The notes: generated from the sequence alone by a model not told the origin. DNA of 64,000 bases from Blautia sp. (GCA_021772055.1 JAETNR010000002.1:1-64000), one strand, 5' to 3'. Numbered from the stretch's first letter, positions 35,584-45,460 are shown. Numbers and translations are program-made.

Positions 35584-37011
35584 CTATGCTTCACTGTCCC
35601 CGGTGTCTGCTGTATCCGTCCATCCGGAATCGTCGTCTCCGACGTAATCACCGCCGCCATCTTCGCCCGAATAATCTCCGCCGCCGTAGTCGTCACCGCC
35701 TGTGTAATCTCCGCCGCCGTAGTCGTCACCGCCTGTGTAATCTCCACCGCCGTAGTCATCACCGCCTGTGTAATCTCCGCCGCTGTAGTCATCGCCGCCT
35801 GTGTAATCTCCGCCGCTGTAGTCATCGCCGCCGTAATAGTCATTATCACCGCTATAATCATTTCCTGAATCCGTATAGCTGTCATCAGTCCAGCTCTGTT
35901 CTGTCTCTGCAGGTGCTTCCGGAATTTCCGTAATGGATGCTCCTTCTCCGCCTGTTGCAGCAATTTCGTCGATCCGGCTACTGTAGGAAGTAACTTCCTG
36001 GGAAGGTGTATAAGGCACATCCTGCCCATAGAGAAATCTATGCAGCTCCTGTACATTATTAATCAATGAAGTAGGCAGAATCACACTCTGTTTATTGATA
36101 TCCGCGAACTTATAGCTTGCAGGGAAACCTGCCGTTTCATTCAGGCTGTACCCGATCAGGGTAGGAAGCATCTGCAGGATCTGATTCTTATTCAGCGATG
36201 TGGTTACCATCGGGAAAATCTCATCCATCAGATTGAAAATGCTTGTCAGGCCTGCCTGCTTTGCCTTATCCATCAGCATCTGAAGAACCCGTCTCTGGCG
36301 CTCCGTCCGTCCCATATCCATACTTGCAGTGTATCGGATACGGCAATAGGAGGTTACCTGTACACCGTTCAGATGATAGGTATCTACAATAGCCTCCAGA
36401 TCCTCAGGCTCCGGCTCCGGTTTCGTCACAGGCGTATAGCTTTTGCCCGTTTCCTTGGAAACTTCAACACAGTAATTGTTCATATGCTCTATCTCTGCAT
36501 AGGAAAGAGGAATATCAAGCCCTCCCAATGCATCAACCGCTTCCGTCAGCGCACTGAAATCAACGGTGGCATAGTCCTTGATATCCAGATCCAGATTCGT
36601 ATTCAGCATGGAAATCGCCTGCTCCGGGCCGCCGTAGGCATAGGCTGCATTAGCCTTGGAATACGTATCATTCCCCACATTCAGAAGCGTATCCCTGTAA
36701 ACAGAAACAAGCTTTACTTCCTTCGTATCGTTGTTTACACTGGCAATAATAATGGTATCACTGTTTTCCCCTGTGTAATTTTCATTCTTTGTCCGCCTGT
36801 CAATTCCGAACAGAGCGTACGTGGTGTAACCGGTCATACCTGATTCCTTTACTGCCGGATTCACGAAGATCTTCTCTTCATCCAGGACCGGCTGTTCAAT
36901 CTTGTCCAGTCTTGACATGATCTGTCCGTATACAAACAGCCCGCCGATAAATAAAAGCAAAACAACAATTTCAAGGATAAACAGAACTCTTTTCTTTCCT
37001 CGCTTTGACAT
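35584..37011 (-). CDS. LytR-CpsA-Psr (LCP) glycopolymer ligase with repetitive acidic tail
   Basis: A 475-residue membrane protein: one N-terminal helix (about 8-28), then an extracellular LCP domain (about 65-330) with ALFGIDRRT, the arginine-bearing VSVYRDTLLN and RIRYTASMDMGRTERQRR. LCP enzymes transfer undecaprenyl-PP-linked glycopolymers to peptidoglycan. The last about 95 residues are a low-complexity tail with five copies of an 11-residue GGDDYxGGDYx unit, not found in typical LCP proteins. It follows the priming transferase gene by 18 bases, fitting a role in anchoring the polymer made here. Confidence 0.92.
   Translation of the reverse strand: MSKRGKKRVLFILEIVVLLLFIGGLFVYGQIMSRLDKIEQPVLDEEKIFVNPAVKESGMTGYTTYALFGIDRRTKNENYTGENSDTIIIASVNNDTKEVKLVSVYRDTLLNVGNDTYSKANAAYAYGGPEQAISMLNTNLDLDIKDYATVDFSALTEAVDALGGLDIPLSYAEIEHMNNYCVEVSKETGKSYTPVTKPEPEPEDLEAIVDTYHLNGVQVTSYCRIRYTASMDMGRTERQRRVLQMLMDKAKQAGLTSIFNLMDEIFPMVTTSLNKNQILQMLPTLIGYSLNETAGFPASYKFADINKQSVILPTSLINNVQELHRFLYGQDVPYTPSQEVTSYSSRIDEIAATGGEGASITEIPEAPAETEQSWTDDSYTDSGNDYSGDNDYYGGDDYSGGDYTGGDDYSGGDYTGGDDYGGGDYTGGDDYGGGDYTGGDDYGGGDYSGEDGGGDYVGDDDSGWTDTADTGDSEA
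35667..35835 (-). repeat. 33-base tandem repeats coding the LCP tail
   Basis: About five in-frame copies of a 33-base unit, each coding GGDDYxGGDYx, with small differences (GTC/ATC, GCC/GCT/ACC positions on the plus strand). The unit is a multiple of three, so copy-number change would lengthen or shorten the tail without a frameshift. Confidence 0.85.
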
Positions 37012-37029
37012 GAATCTTCCCCTTATCTT

Positions 37030-38433
37030 TTAATATGCATTCTTGTTGATAAAACCTTTAAACAATGTGAGAAACAATATTTTTATATCAAATCCAATGG
37101 TCCAGTTCTCAATATAGTACAGATCACAGTCAATTCTCTTTCGGATGGAAGTATCTCCACGGTATCCGTTCACCTGCGCCCATCCCGTAAGTCCGGGCCT
37201 GACCTGGTGCTTCACCATATACCTCGGAATTTCCTCCCGGAACTTCTCCACAAAAAAGGGGCGTTCCGGCCTTGGTCCCACCAGGCTCATATCCCCCTTC
37301 AGAATATTGAAAAGCTGCGGCAATTCATCAATACTGGTATGTCTCATGAATTTCCCGATAGGGGTTACCCTTGGATCGTTTTTCACTGTCCACGCCTTTT
37401 TCTCCTGAGATTCCGGCTGAACTTCCATGGAACGGAACTTGTACATCCGGAAGGTCCTGTTATGAAGCCCTACGCGCTCCTGCCTGTAGATCAGCGGACC
37501 AGGGGAGGTCAGCTTGATCAGGATACTCGCAGCAAGCATCACCGGCGATGACACGATGATCGCTGCAATGGAACCGAAAATGTCCATCACACGTTTTATA
37601 AGCGCATTGAAGGTATTATTGAGCGGTACATACCGGATATTGATCACCGGCAGTCCCAGAATATCCTCTGTATACGGCTTTGTGGGAATAATTTTATTGT
37701 AATCAGGAATAAACTTCGTGTGTACTCCAGACTTCTCACATAATGCTACGATTTCCTCCAGGCGGTAATACTCACTAAGGCCCAGTGTAATTGCAATCTC
37801 ATCCAGCCTGTTCGCCGGAAGAATTACCAGAAGGTTTGCAATTCTTCCAATGACCTTGATTCCCTTATACATCGTTCCCGCAGGAACATTGTCATCCAGA
37901 ATTCCTCTGACAACATATCCCCACTGAGGGTTCTGAATAATGCGGTCAATATATTCCTCCGCAGCCCGGCTGTATCCTACCAGAATCATCTGCTTCTGAT
38001 TCAGTCCGTGCTTGCGCATATCCTGAAGGATCATAAAGACCAGCATCCGCATGCCCCAGTCAAAGCAGATATTGATGATATAGAATATAAAAAAAGTCGT
38101 ACGGGACAGGTTATTTTCTCCAACCACATACAAAGCGGATATGATGATCAAAAGCCCAAGAGTATTGGCCTTAATAATATTGGACAAAACCAGCCGCCGT
38201 CCCTGCATGTGCATCGGAGTGTATAACGTAAATGCCTGATAAAGAAGCAGGTACAGCGGAATCATAAAGATCAGCAGGGACATATACTGCTCAAAGCTCC
38301 TGGCCCTCACCGCGCTTGCAGCAAAGGGACCGACAAAGCGGATCGCCCATGCCAGAATATAGGAAATACAAATCACAAGGATGTCTATCAGCACATGAAG
38401 ACGACTGAAGTTTTTCTGATTGTCTTTAATCAA
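37030..38433 (-). CDS. Polyprenyl glycosylphosphotransferase (priming enzyme, WcaJ/WbaP type)
   Basis: A membrane protein of about 468 residues with four to five N-terminal helices, a nucleotide-binding-like middle domain and a C-terminal bacterial sugar-transferase domain. Motifs are KFRSMEVQ, HTSIDELPQLFNILKGD, MSLVGPRPERP and VRPGLTGWAQVNGYRG. Such enzymes place a sugar phosphate on undecaprenyl phosphate, the first step of the repeat or linkage unit. The start is probably the TTG at 38433 with GAGGTGG six bases upstream; the upstream TTG at 38448 lacks a site. A minus-strand TATAAT at 38468-38473 marks a likely promoter. Confidence 0.93.
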   Translation of the reverse strand: MIKDNQKNFSRLHVLIDILVICISYILAWAIRFVGPFAASAVRARSFEQYMSLLIFMIPLYLLLYQAFTLYTPMHMQGRRLVLSNIIKANTLGLLIIISALYVVGENNLSRTTFFIFYIINICFDWGMRMLVFMILQDMRKHGLNQKQMILVGYSRAAEEYIDRIIQNPQWGYVVRGILDDNVPAGTMYKGIKVIGRIANLLVILPANRLDEIAITLGLSEYYRLEEIVALCEKSGVHTKFIPDYNKIIPTKPYTEDILGLPVINIRYVPLNNTFNALIKRVMDIFGSIAAIIVSSPVMLAASILIKLTSPGPLIYRQERVGLHNRTFRMYKFRSMEVQPESQEKKAWTVKNDPRVTPIGKFMRHTSIDELPQLFNILKGDMSLVGPRPERPFFVEKFREEIPRYMVKHQVRPGLTGWAQVNGYRGDTSIRKRIDCDLYYIENWTIGFDIKILFLTLFKGFINKNAY

Positions 38434-38467
38434 TTTCTGCCACCTCAATCTATTTCATAACACATAT

Positions 38468-38473
38468 ATTATA
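38468..38473 (-). promoter_or_regulatory. Putative -10 box of the priming transferase-LCP genes
   Basis: TATAAT on the minus strand 35 bases before the TTG start; the -35 is weak (TTGCTT at 15 bases). The 126-base gap here breaks the otherwise tight gene spacing. Confidence 0.4.
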
Positions 38474-38574
38474 ATAGATAGGTTTCAAAAGCAACTATAT
38501 CTTATTCTTTATTTTATAAAATTTCTGTAAAACCGGGAAGTACGCTCCTGCTGCATCCTCGGTTTTCCAAAAAA

Positions 38575-39531
38575 TTATACCACGAACCTGCGGATAATAT
38601 TTACCCATAATTCTATCTGAATCCTGCAATAATTCGGCAGATTTGCCGGAGAAAAGGGAATCTTTCTCTCCTTATGGCTGATCTGAAAACCATTCTTGAT
38701 TCCTGCAAGGTATTCTCTTCCCATCCCTTTTTTGAGGAAAAACAGAAGCTTCACCCCAAAGCCTGCTGCCAGAAAGGGCAGATTCAGGAGAATCTGCAAA
38801 AAGGGCATATTTTTATAGATCAGGTAAATATTATTTCTGGAAGAATACCTGGTCTTGAAATGATTATAGCGGGAACCTGTGGTTCCGCTGCCCACATGAT
38901 ATACAACAGCCCTTGGGGCATACCAGTTCTCATAGCCGAAGATTTTTGCCCTGTACCCCACATCCGTGTCCTCCAGATAGGCAAAATGCTCTTCGTCAAA
39001 CAGACCGATCTTTTCAAAAATTTTTTTCCTGTAGATTGCAGCACCGCCGCAGGCTGAAAAAATCTGCTCTTCCTTTTCATATTTGTGCACATCCCTGCCT
39101 TTTCCCCTGGCATAGGACCAGCCTAATGCGCAATAATAATTGCCTGCGTCATCCAGCTTGTCTCTGTCATGAAACTGCACCATTCTGGCAGCACAGGAAA
39201 AAGCCTTCCTGTGCCTGTCAAGCGCTGCTGCCATCTCATCCAGAAAATCCGGCTCCACCTCTGTATCATTATTCAGAAGCAGAACATAGGGTGCACGGGA
39301 CGCACGAATCCCCTCATTTACTGCTCTGCAAAAGCCGAAATTCTCCGGCAGTTCTATAAGATGCACCCAGGGATAATTCGCCATCACAAAAGCACTGCTT
39401 CCGTCTGTTGAGCCATTATCCACCAGGATCACTTCGTATTTTTTCATTGTCTGCCTCTCCAGAGTGCTTAATACACCATCCAGATAAGCAATTCCATTAT
39501 AATTCGGAATTATGACAGATACTTCCTCCAT
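38575..39531 (-). CDS. GT2 glycosyltransferase, WbbL-like
   Basis: A 318-residue GT-A enzyme with opening VSVIIPNYNGIAYL, the nucleotide-sugar metal motif LLLNNDTEVEPDF, and the acceptor acidic motif YLEDTDVGYRAKIFGY. A hydrophobic C-terminal segment (about 255-275) would hold it at the membrane. The pattern resembles WbbL/RgpB-type rhamnosyltransferases. It begins nine bases after the preceding 620-residue glycosyltransferase gene. Donor and acceptor are inferred from the rhamnose pathway genes in the same locus. Confidence 0.87.
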   Translation of the reverse strand: MEEVSVIIPNYNGIAYLDGVLSTLERQTMKKYEVILVDNGSTDGSSAFVMANYPWVHLIELPENFGFCRAVNEGIRASRAPYVLLLNNDTEVEPDFLDEMAAALDRHRKAFSCAARMVQFHDRDKLDDAGNYYCALGWSYARGKGRDVHKYEKEEQIFSACGGAAIYRKKIFEKIGLFDEEHFAYLEDTDVGYRAKIFGYENWYAPRAVVYHVGSGTTGSRYNHFKTRYSSRNNIYLIYKNMPFLQILLNLPFLAAGFGVKLLFFLKKGMGREYLAGIKNGFQISHKERKIPFSPANLPNYCRIQIELWVNIIRRFVV

Positions 39532-39540
39532 TGCTTCTCC

Positions 39541-41403
39541 TTATCTCGTCTTTTCTCCCATCCCTGGCAGAGGCCGAAGGGAATAATTCCACTTCGTCAG
39601 AGAGAGATTTTTATTATAATAGGGATCCCCCTTTTTCAGAATCTCGCCCCAGTGACTGCGCATATACTCAATCTCGTTCTGAAAGCGTACCACCTTCTCC
39701 CTGCTGTCCTCTTTTCCTCTGGATTTGGACTCCATATGGTAAAGCTGCACATAGGGATCATAAACGATCAAATGTCCTCCCTGATTTACCTTCAGACAGA
39801 GATCCACATCGTTAAACGCCACAGCAAGCTGCTCCGTAAAGCCGCCGGCTTCTTCAAAAACCGATTTCTTCATCATCATACAGGCAGCCGTTACCGCGCT
39901 CATGTCCTGCAGGATCGATGCTTTATGAAGATAACCGCTCCTGTTTGCAGGCATGTCCGTAAACATATGCCCTGCGACCCCTCCCATTCCCACAACGCAT
40001 CCTGCATGCTGAATGGTATTATCCGGATAAAGCAGCTTCACTCCCACTGCCCCTACTTCCCTGCGCTGGCACACGCCCAGCATTTCTTTCATCCAGCCCT
40101 TTGTGATCACGGTGACATCATTGTTTAAAAAGAGCAGGTAATCTCCTTTTGCCTCCCTGGCACCGTAATTATTAATGGCAGAATAATTAAATTCTTTTTT
40201 CCAGCGAAGAAGCCGGATTCCCGGTTCCCCGGCCAGTTCCTTATAGTACCGGAAAATTTCTTCTGTGGTGCTGTTATTTTCGATGATGAGAATCTCGTAA
40301 TTATCGTATTCTGTTTTTTCCCGGATGGATTTTAAGCATGCTACAAGAGCTTCCTTCTCATCCTTATTTGGAATAATGATGGATACCTTTGGCTTCTCCT
40401 GCACGGGATACTGTACACGGAAAAAGCCGAAATCCGGAGTGTGGCTTACACTGCCTTTGGTTCCTGTGCGCGCCAGATGGGCTTCCACTGCCCGTTTTCC
40501 TGCATCATAGGCATACATCTTGCTTGCAGGATTGTCTGCTGTGGAATCTTTGTGGGTCCTCCAATGATAAAGGATCTCCGGTACATGTCCTACCCGCCGG
40601 GAATTTTCCACACAGCGGAAAATAAAATCATGATCCTGTGCTCCCTCAAATTCCTTCCGAAAACCGCCCGCCTTTTCTACTACAGAACGCCTGGCTGCAA
40701 AGAAATGGCAGATATAATTGTTGGAGCGCAGCAGATCCAGATTAAAATCCGGCTTCAAATGAGGCTGAAAGTGCTCGTCCAGATTCATGGTTACTTTATC
40801 CTCATCCGTGTAGATAGCATCGATCATCTCATCTCCGGAAATTGCCCGTACGATTTCATAAAGGGCATTGGGAGCCAGAAGGTCATCATGATCCAAAAGG
40901 CCGACAAATTCTCCTTTTGCCATGGAAAGAGCTGCATTGGTATTTTCTGCGATCCCCAGATTCTCTTTTAAGTTCAGGACACGTATCCGGCTGTCCTTTG
41001 CTTCATATTCTTTTAAGATCCGGCCCATCTCCTCATCTTCCGGACTTCCGTTGGCAATACAAAGCTCCCAGTTTTCATAAGTCTGGGCAAAAAGAGAGTC
41101 AATCATTTCCCGCAGAAATACCGGCGGAGTCTTATAGGCAGGTACTGCAATGCTGATCAGAGGTGCGCAGGAAAATGCGTGCGCTCTCTGTTTTTGCAGC
41201 GTCTTTTCATCCGGGGCATATGCTTCATACCAGGGGCCATAGGGAACCTCCTCCGGTTCAAACCTCTCATGAAGACGGATCCAGAATTCCTTTGGTCCGT
41301 AATGTTTTAAATACAGCAGGCCTTTCTTAATGGTATAGGGAGAAAGTTTCTTCACGATACGTCCCCATTCTATTTTTCCGATCAGACTGCGATTTTCACT
41401 CAT
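39541..41403 (-). CDS. Bifunctional GT2 glycosyltransferase with two GT-A domains
   Basis: A 620-residue protein with an N-terminal about 80-residue segment and two GT-A domains. Domain one (about 82-310) has ISIAVPAYKTPPVF, the metal motif GLLDHDDLLAP and GAQDHDFIFRCVE. Domain two (about 345-600) has VSIIIPNKDEKEAL, LLFLNNDVTVI and AVAFNDVDLCLKV. Both domains keep their acidic motifs, so two successive transfers are possible. It is closely related in layout to the 814-residue protein at 46338. It is the first gene of the proximal minus-strand group. Confidence 0.88.
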   Translation of the reverse strand: MSENRSLIGKIEWGRIVKKLSPYTIKKGLLYLKHYGPKEFWIRLHERFEPEEVPYGPWYEAYAPDEKTLQKQRAHAFSCAPLISIAVPAYKTPPVFLREMIDSLFAQTYENWELCIANGSPEDEEMGRILKEYEAKDSRIRVLNLKENLGIAENTNAALSMAKGEFVGLLDHDDLLAPNALYEIVRAISGDEMIDAIYTDEDKVTMNLDEHFQPHLKPDFNLDLLRSNNYICHFFAARRSVVEKAGGFRKEFEGAQDHDFIFRCVENSRRVGHVPEILYHWRTHKDSTADNPASKMYAYDAGKRAVEAHLARTGTKGSVSHTPDFGFFRVQYPVQEKPKVSIIIPNKDEKEALVACLKSIREKTEYDNYEILIIENNSTTEEIFRYYKELAGEPGIRLLRWKKEFNYSAINNYGAREAKGDYLLFLNNDVTVITKGWMKEMLGVCQRREVGAVGVKLLYPDNTIQHAGCVVGMGGVAGHMFTDMPANRSGYLHKASILQDMSAVTAACMMMKKSVFEEAGGFTEQLAVAFNDVDLCLKVNQGGHLIVYDPYVQLYHMESKSRGKEDSREKVVRFQNEIEYMRSHWGEILKKGDPYYNKNLSLTKWNYSLRPLPGMGEKTR

Positions 41404-41511
41404 TGCATTTACCTCTATCTAATATCTTTTCTCTGTTTTTCATACAGCAAATCCAGATTACGAATCGTACAATGGATTATTGTAAATTATTTTAACATTC
41501 TACTATATTTT

Positions 41512-41564
41512 TTGCAAGAAAGGGAATGATTGTGTTATACTATTCTTGTCGTTTATTATGACAA
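41512..41564 (+). promoter_or_regulatory. Promoter and operator-like repeat of the D,D-carboxypeptidase gene
   Basis: TTGCAA (41512-41517), 18 bases, TATACT (41536-41541). A TTGTC/GACAA inverted repeat (41546-41550 with 41560-41564) sits at the expected transcription start and could be an operator. Confidence 0.6.
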
Positions 41565-41603
41565 TATCTATTATTTTTACCAAAACAGGAGATTGTATTT
41601 ACT

Positions 41604-42869
41604 ATGAGATTAAGAAAAATATGTACAGGCCTTTTTACATTGGGAATTTCTTTTTCCCTGCTTTTCCAGACTCCGGTCATGGCTGCTGAGGAAACCTCTG
41701 GGGATACTTCCGTTCAGGATACAGTTGCAGGTATTACCACAAACTCCATTCCGGGATGGCCCCAGGGGGCAGATATTACTTCCACTGCGGCAGTCGTAAT
41801 GGAAGATTCCACCAACACGATCCTTTATGCAAAAAATATGGATCAGCCTCTCTATCCGGGCAGTGCCGTAAAAATCATGACTACCCTTCTGGCACTGGAG
41901 AACAGTCAGCTATCAGACGAGGTCACCATGACCCAGACAGGGGTTTCCGGTGTCACAGACGGAGGGGCCAATATTTCCGCCCAGCTTGATGAGGTCTTTA
42001 CCATGGAGCAGTGTCTTTACGCCATCATGGTTGCCTCGGCAAATGATATTGCCCTGCAGGTTGCAGAGCATATCGGCGGTTCTGTGGAAGCCTTTGTAGA
42101 AAAAATGAACACCCGGGCCAAGGAGCTTGGCTGTACCAATACCGTATTTACCAATCCCACCGGGCTTCCGGATGAAAATCAGCACATCACAGCCCACGAT
42201 ATGGCGCTGATCATGAAGGCAGCTATCAGCAATGAATCTTTCCGAACCATTGCTTCCACCCCTTCCTATACTATTCCCGCCACCAATGTTTCCGGCGGCG
42301 AACGGGCGCTGACCAACAATTTCTCAATGATCTCTGCAGGCAATGCCGCTTATTATCAGGAATGTATCGGCGGAAAGGAAGGCTTTACCGATGCTTCCGG
42401 AAGCACCATCGTCTGTGCCGCATCCCGTAATGATATGACCCTGATCGCCGTAGTTCTCCAGGGTGCCCAGGGACAGACCGCAGCGGAAGCCGGGGCACTT
42501 CTTGATTACGGATTCCAGAATTTCCAGATGCGGAATCTGGGAGACACGGATTTTAACGTTATTTCCGGCGGAACGGTGGTTGCTCCCGCAGGTATTTCCG
42601 AAAGCGACATTACTTCCGAGGATACACCCGCTGAGGATGGTAATCTGAAACGCACCTATCTTTACCAGGGCAATGCCATCGGAACTGCCACAGCCATGGC
42701 TTCCCAGGAGCAGGATGATACCATGCTCATCCGGGGTGAAAAAAATATGACTGCAGCGAAAGACTTTTCCGCCGGCAAAACCTATGTGCCCTATTATGTC
42801 ATCGGAGGAGTCGGCATTGTTCTTCTGATTCTTCTCATCCTGTGGATCGTCCGGATTGCCAAAGCCTGA
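41604..42869 (+). CDS. D-alanyl-D-alanine carboxypeptidase (DacF-like) with atypical third motif
   Basis: A 421-residue exported penicillin-binding-type enzyme that trims the terminal D-Ala of peptidoglycan stems. It has a signal peptide (about 1-28), SAVK (SxxK), SAND (SxN) and a third motif reading KEG (GGKEGFTD) where KTG is usual, then a C-terminal membrane helix (about 395-415). The Thr-to-Glu change could alter or reduce activity. It is a paralogue of the carboxypeptidase at 54548, whose motif is normal. It is the only plus-strand gene in the wall locus, with its own promoter and terminator. Confidence 0.88.
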   Translation: MRLRKICTGLFTLGISFSLLFQTPVMAAEETSGDTSVQDTVAGITTNSIPGWPQGADITSTAAVVMEDSTNTILYAKNMDQPLYPGSAVKIMTTLLALENSQLSDEVTMTQTGVSGVTDGGANISAQLDEVFTMEQCLYAIMVASANDIALQVAEHIGGSVEAFVEKMNTRAKELGCTNTVFTNPTGLPDENQHITAHDMALIMKAAISNESFRTIASTPSYTIPATNVSGGERALTNNFSMISAGNAAYYQECIGGKEGFTDASGSTIVCAASRNDMTLIAVVLQGAQGQTAAEAGALLDYGFQNFQMRNLGDTDFNVISGGTVVAPAGISESDITSEDTPAEDGNLKRTYLYQGNAIGTATAMASQEQDDTMLIRGEKNMTAAKDFSAGKTYVPYYVIGGVGIVLLILLILWIVRIAKA

Positions 42870-42932
42870 AAGGCCGGTCATAAAACACCGCAGTAAATAC
42901 AAAGTTCTTATCTGTACTTTCAATTATAAATC

Positions 42933-42966
42933 AAAAGCAGAGGTTCTCACATCCTCTGCTTTTTTT
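42933..42966. terminator. Shared bidirectional terminator between the carboxypeptidase gene and yfhO
   Basis: An 11-base stem AAAAGCAGAGG/CCTCTGCTTTT (42933-42943 with 42953-42963) with a nine-base loop and T-rich flanks on both strands. It overlaps the yfhO stop codon. Confidence 0.88.
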
Positions 42967-45460
42967 ATGCGGCAGATCCCTGCTTTCTTTTTCTGTATGC
43001 AATGGTCTGCCGGCAAAGATAGATTACCCAGAAGAAAATACTGACTATCACACCCTCCCGCAAAAGAGGCGGCCGGAAAGTAAGCTCTATTTCATACACT
43101 CCTTCCTCCACGGAACATGCCAGGAACCCTAAGTCTCCCCGGATAAGCTCCTTTTCTTCTCCGTTCAGAGTCAGGCTCCAGCCTTTTTCATAAGGGATCA
43201 GAAACAGTACATACCCGTCTGTTCCTGCCCGGATCCTGCCTGTGATCCTGGAATCCTTTTCCGGAGCGTCCAGTACGACGGAGGATTCTTCCCCGGAAGC
43301 TCCGCCGGTTTCTTTTTGCAGGTCCGGAAGCTCTTTGACATCCTGTATGTCGGTTCCGTCCTCAATCGCTATGGCCCCAAAAAGAAGTTCCTGTCTGTTT
43401 TCCTTTATGCAAAGCTTTCCAAGGCTCTCCTCCGATATGGCAGTTTCATAAAATCTCGCCGTATCCGCTTCCAGTACATTCTGATAGAGATAAATCTCCC
43501 CAAACTGCCCAAGGAGCCTGTATTTTGACGAATCCAGATCCGGCTCTCTGGAAATAAGATAACGCACTCCAAAAAAGGCGGCCATCTGGTTATCCTCTGC
43601 ATTTTTCCAGAAAACATAGTGGTTTTTATCCGGATAATGCAGTTCCGGATAGCAGGTATCCACAAATTCTTTTACATTTCCGTTTATTACTGAATTGTAC
43701 GTACTGATTCCCCGATATCCCTGGGCCAGGGAATCCATTGCAACAGTGCCTCCCCGGTAGTCCTTTTCCATGCGGTAAAATTCCGGGTCTAATTCCTTCA
43801 GATAGCTTTTGATCTCTTCCATCTCCGGAAAATACATGGTCCGGAAATAATCCTGGGGTCTGTCCAGCGCTTCCCGCACCTTTCTGTCTCCATAGGTCTG
43901 TACATATGTTTTGTGTTCTGCAGCCTGCTCCTCCATCTCCTCTGCGGGGGTATCCATTTTACGCATGGTAACCCTGGAACTATAGCCTGTCCCCCCTTCC
44001 GAAAGAACATTGACTGCTGCAGCCACAGCCAGAATGGCCACGGCCGCCCGCCGAAGCTTCTCTTTTTTGAGCCGCACCGCAGCCTCGATTCCAAGGACCA
44101 TAACGCTTCCCGTGACCGCCAGCACAACTGCATTGATGCGGTAAACCTTAAGAACACTGTAACCATATCCTTCATAAGTTATCAAAAGCAGCAGCACTTC
44201 CGTAATGAGCAGGCAGATCCTGCTGATCCGTCTCTGTTGATACAGGTAATCCCACATCCATACTCCGGAAAGTACAAAAAACGGCATCAGTACAAAGGTA
44301 TAGCGATGGCTTGGGGCCACAAATGCGTTGAACATGGTTCCGCCCCACGGCATCAGCACACAAAGCACCATCAGAACCGCTGCAGAATAAACCGCAGCCT
44401 TCACTCTTTTGGAAGCATTGCTGCGCCAGAAAACTGCCAGAAACTGAACACACAGAAAAAGAGTCAGCGTACCGCAAAACAGCACAGGCGCTTCATAATA
44501 ATTCCATGCAGTTCCTTCTCCGTCCATCAGAAAGCTTGCGTTTTCCAGATGGGACGAAAAGAAACGCATTTTCAGCATACGATAATATTCCCCTCCATAA
44601 AGGGAAAAGAAATTCTTTATCCAGCCAAGGATCCCGTTTCCTTCCCCGCTGATTCTGCTGGAAACTCCCAGCAGCACATTCACCGTAGGAAGAAAAGCCG
44701 CGGCGCTCATACCAACTCCGAAAAGTATCTGCCCGCAGCCTGCAAGGAACCGACCCATCCGTTCCTTCACATTCCAGCCATCCATCATCCATACACGGAA
44801 CAGAAGGTAAAAGCCAACAGCCGCCAGAGTCATGTAGCTGAAATATACACTGTCACAGGCGCACAGAAACACTGCCGCAGGGAAAAGTCCCCTGCCCTTT
44901 TCTCTTCGTAAAAGCTTCTCTGCAAACAGAAGAAGAAGAGGAAGATAAATGGTCACGATCCCGAACTGATAATGCTGCCCCCAGACCAGAAGGTAGCCGT
45001 TGAGTCCGTAAATATAGGCCCCTGCAAATCTGGCCTGCCTGCTGAATGGAAACTTTTTCAGATAACGGTAAAACACATACCCTGCCGCCAGGATCCGAAG
45101 AACCTGTACCCAGCTGATATAGATCATCATATGGGCAGGCCCCAGAATCACGCCGATTCCGTAAAGAAGGATCAGGGTGGGGTCAAACATATTCAGACTG
45201 AACATACTGGTTCCCAGTCCATTGGTAAAATCCCAAAAGGAGAAGGTTCCGCTTCGCAAGTGATTGATGATACTGGCATAATGCATGGTATACTGCTGCC
45301 AGGTATCGCTTCCGATATCATCAAAAACCATCATTTCCTCTCCGAACAGATAGCTTCTGAACATAATGCAGCAGCTCACCAGAAGCAAAGCAAGCAGTCC
45401 GGCCTGGGAAAGAAATTCCGGATTCTTATAAAATCCGCGAAGTCTCTGTTTCATCTTCAT
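42965..45460 (-). CDS. yfhO: YfhO-family membrane protein, probable GT-C glycosyltransferase
   Basis: An 831-residue protein with about 12-14 membrane helices, a long first extracellular loop holding FDDIGSDTWQQY (acidic residues where GT-C enzymes carry the catalytic Asp), and a large C-terminal extracellular beta region (about 600-800) before a last helix. In Bacillus and Listeria, YfhO acts with the GT2 CsbB and the flippase GtcA in extracellular glycosylation of lipoteichoic acid. Here a matching GT2 and small flippase candidates lie in the same operon (57119-60020). It starts six bases after rfbD. A role in transferring a sugar from a lipid carrier to the wall polymer is my inference. 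Confidence 0.85.
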   Translation of the reverse strand: MKMKQRLRGFYKNPEFLSQAGLLALLLVSCCIMFRSYLFGEEMMVFDDIGSDTWQQYTMHYASIINHLRSGTFSFWDFTNGLGTSMFSLNMFDPTLILLYGIGVILGPAHMMIYISWVQVLRILAAGYVFYRYLKKFPFSRQARFAGAYIYGLNGYLLVWGQHYQFGIVTIYLPLLLLFAEKLLRREKGRGLFPAAVFLCACDSVYFSYMTLAAVGFYLLFRVWMMDGWNVKERMGRFLAGCGQILFGVGMSAAAFLPTVNVLLGVSSRISGEGNGILGWIKNFFSLYGGEYYRMLKMRFFSSHLENASFLMDGEGTAWNYYEAPVLFCGTLTLFLCVQFLAVFWRSNASKRVKAAVYSAAVLMVLCVLMPWGGTMFNAFVAPSHRYTFVLMPFFVLSGVWMWDYLYQQRRISRICLLITEVLLLLITYEGYGYSVLKVYRINAVVLAVTGSVMVLGIEAAVRLKKEKLRRAAVAILAVAAAVNVLSEGGTGYSSRVTMRKMDTPAEEMEEQAAEHKTYVQTYGDRKVREALDRPQDYFRTMYFPEMEEIKSYLKELDPEFYRMEKDYRGGTVAMDSLAQGYRGISTYNSVINGNVKEFVDTCYPELHYPDKNHYVFWKNAEDNQMAAFFGVRYLISREPDLDSSKYRLLGQFGEIYLYQNVLEADTARFYETAISEESLGKLCIKENRQELLFGAIAIEDGTDIQDVKELPDLQKETGGASGEESSVVLDAPEKDSRITGRIRAGTDGYVLFLIPYEKGWSLTLNGEEKELIRGDLGFLACSVEEGVYEIELTFRPPLLREGVIVSIFFWVIYLCRQTIAYRKRKQGSAA

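Noticed and set aside
35667-35835. 33-base repeats as a possible CRISPR array
   Set aside because: The units are directly adjacent without spacers and are in frame within the LCP gene.
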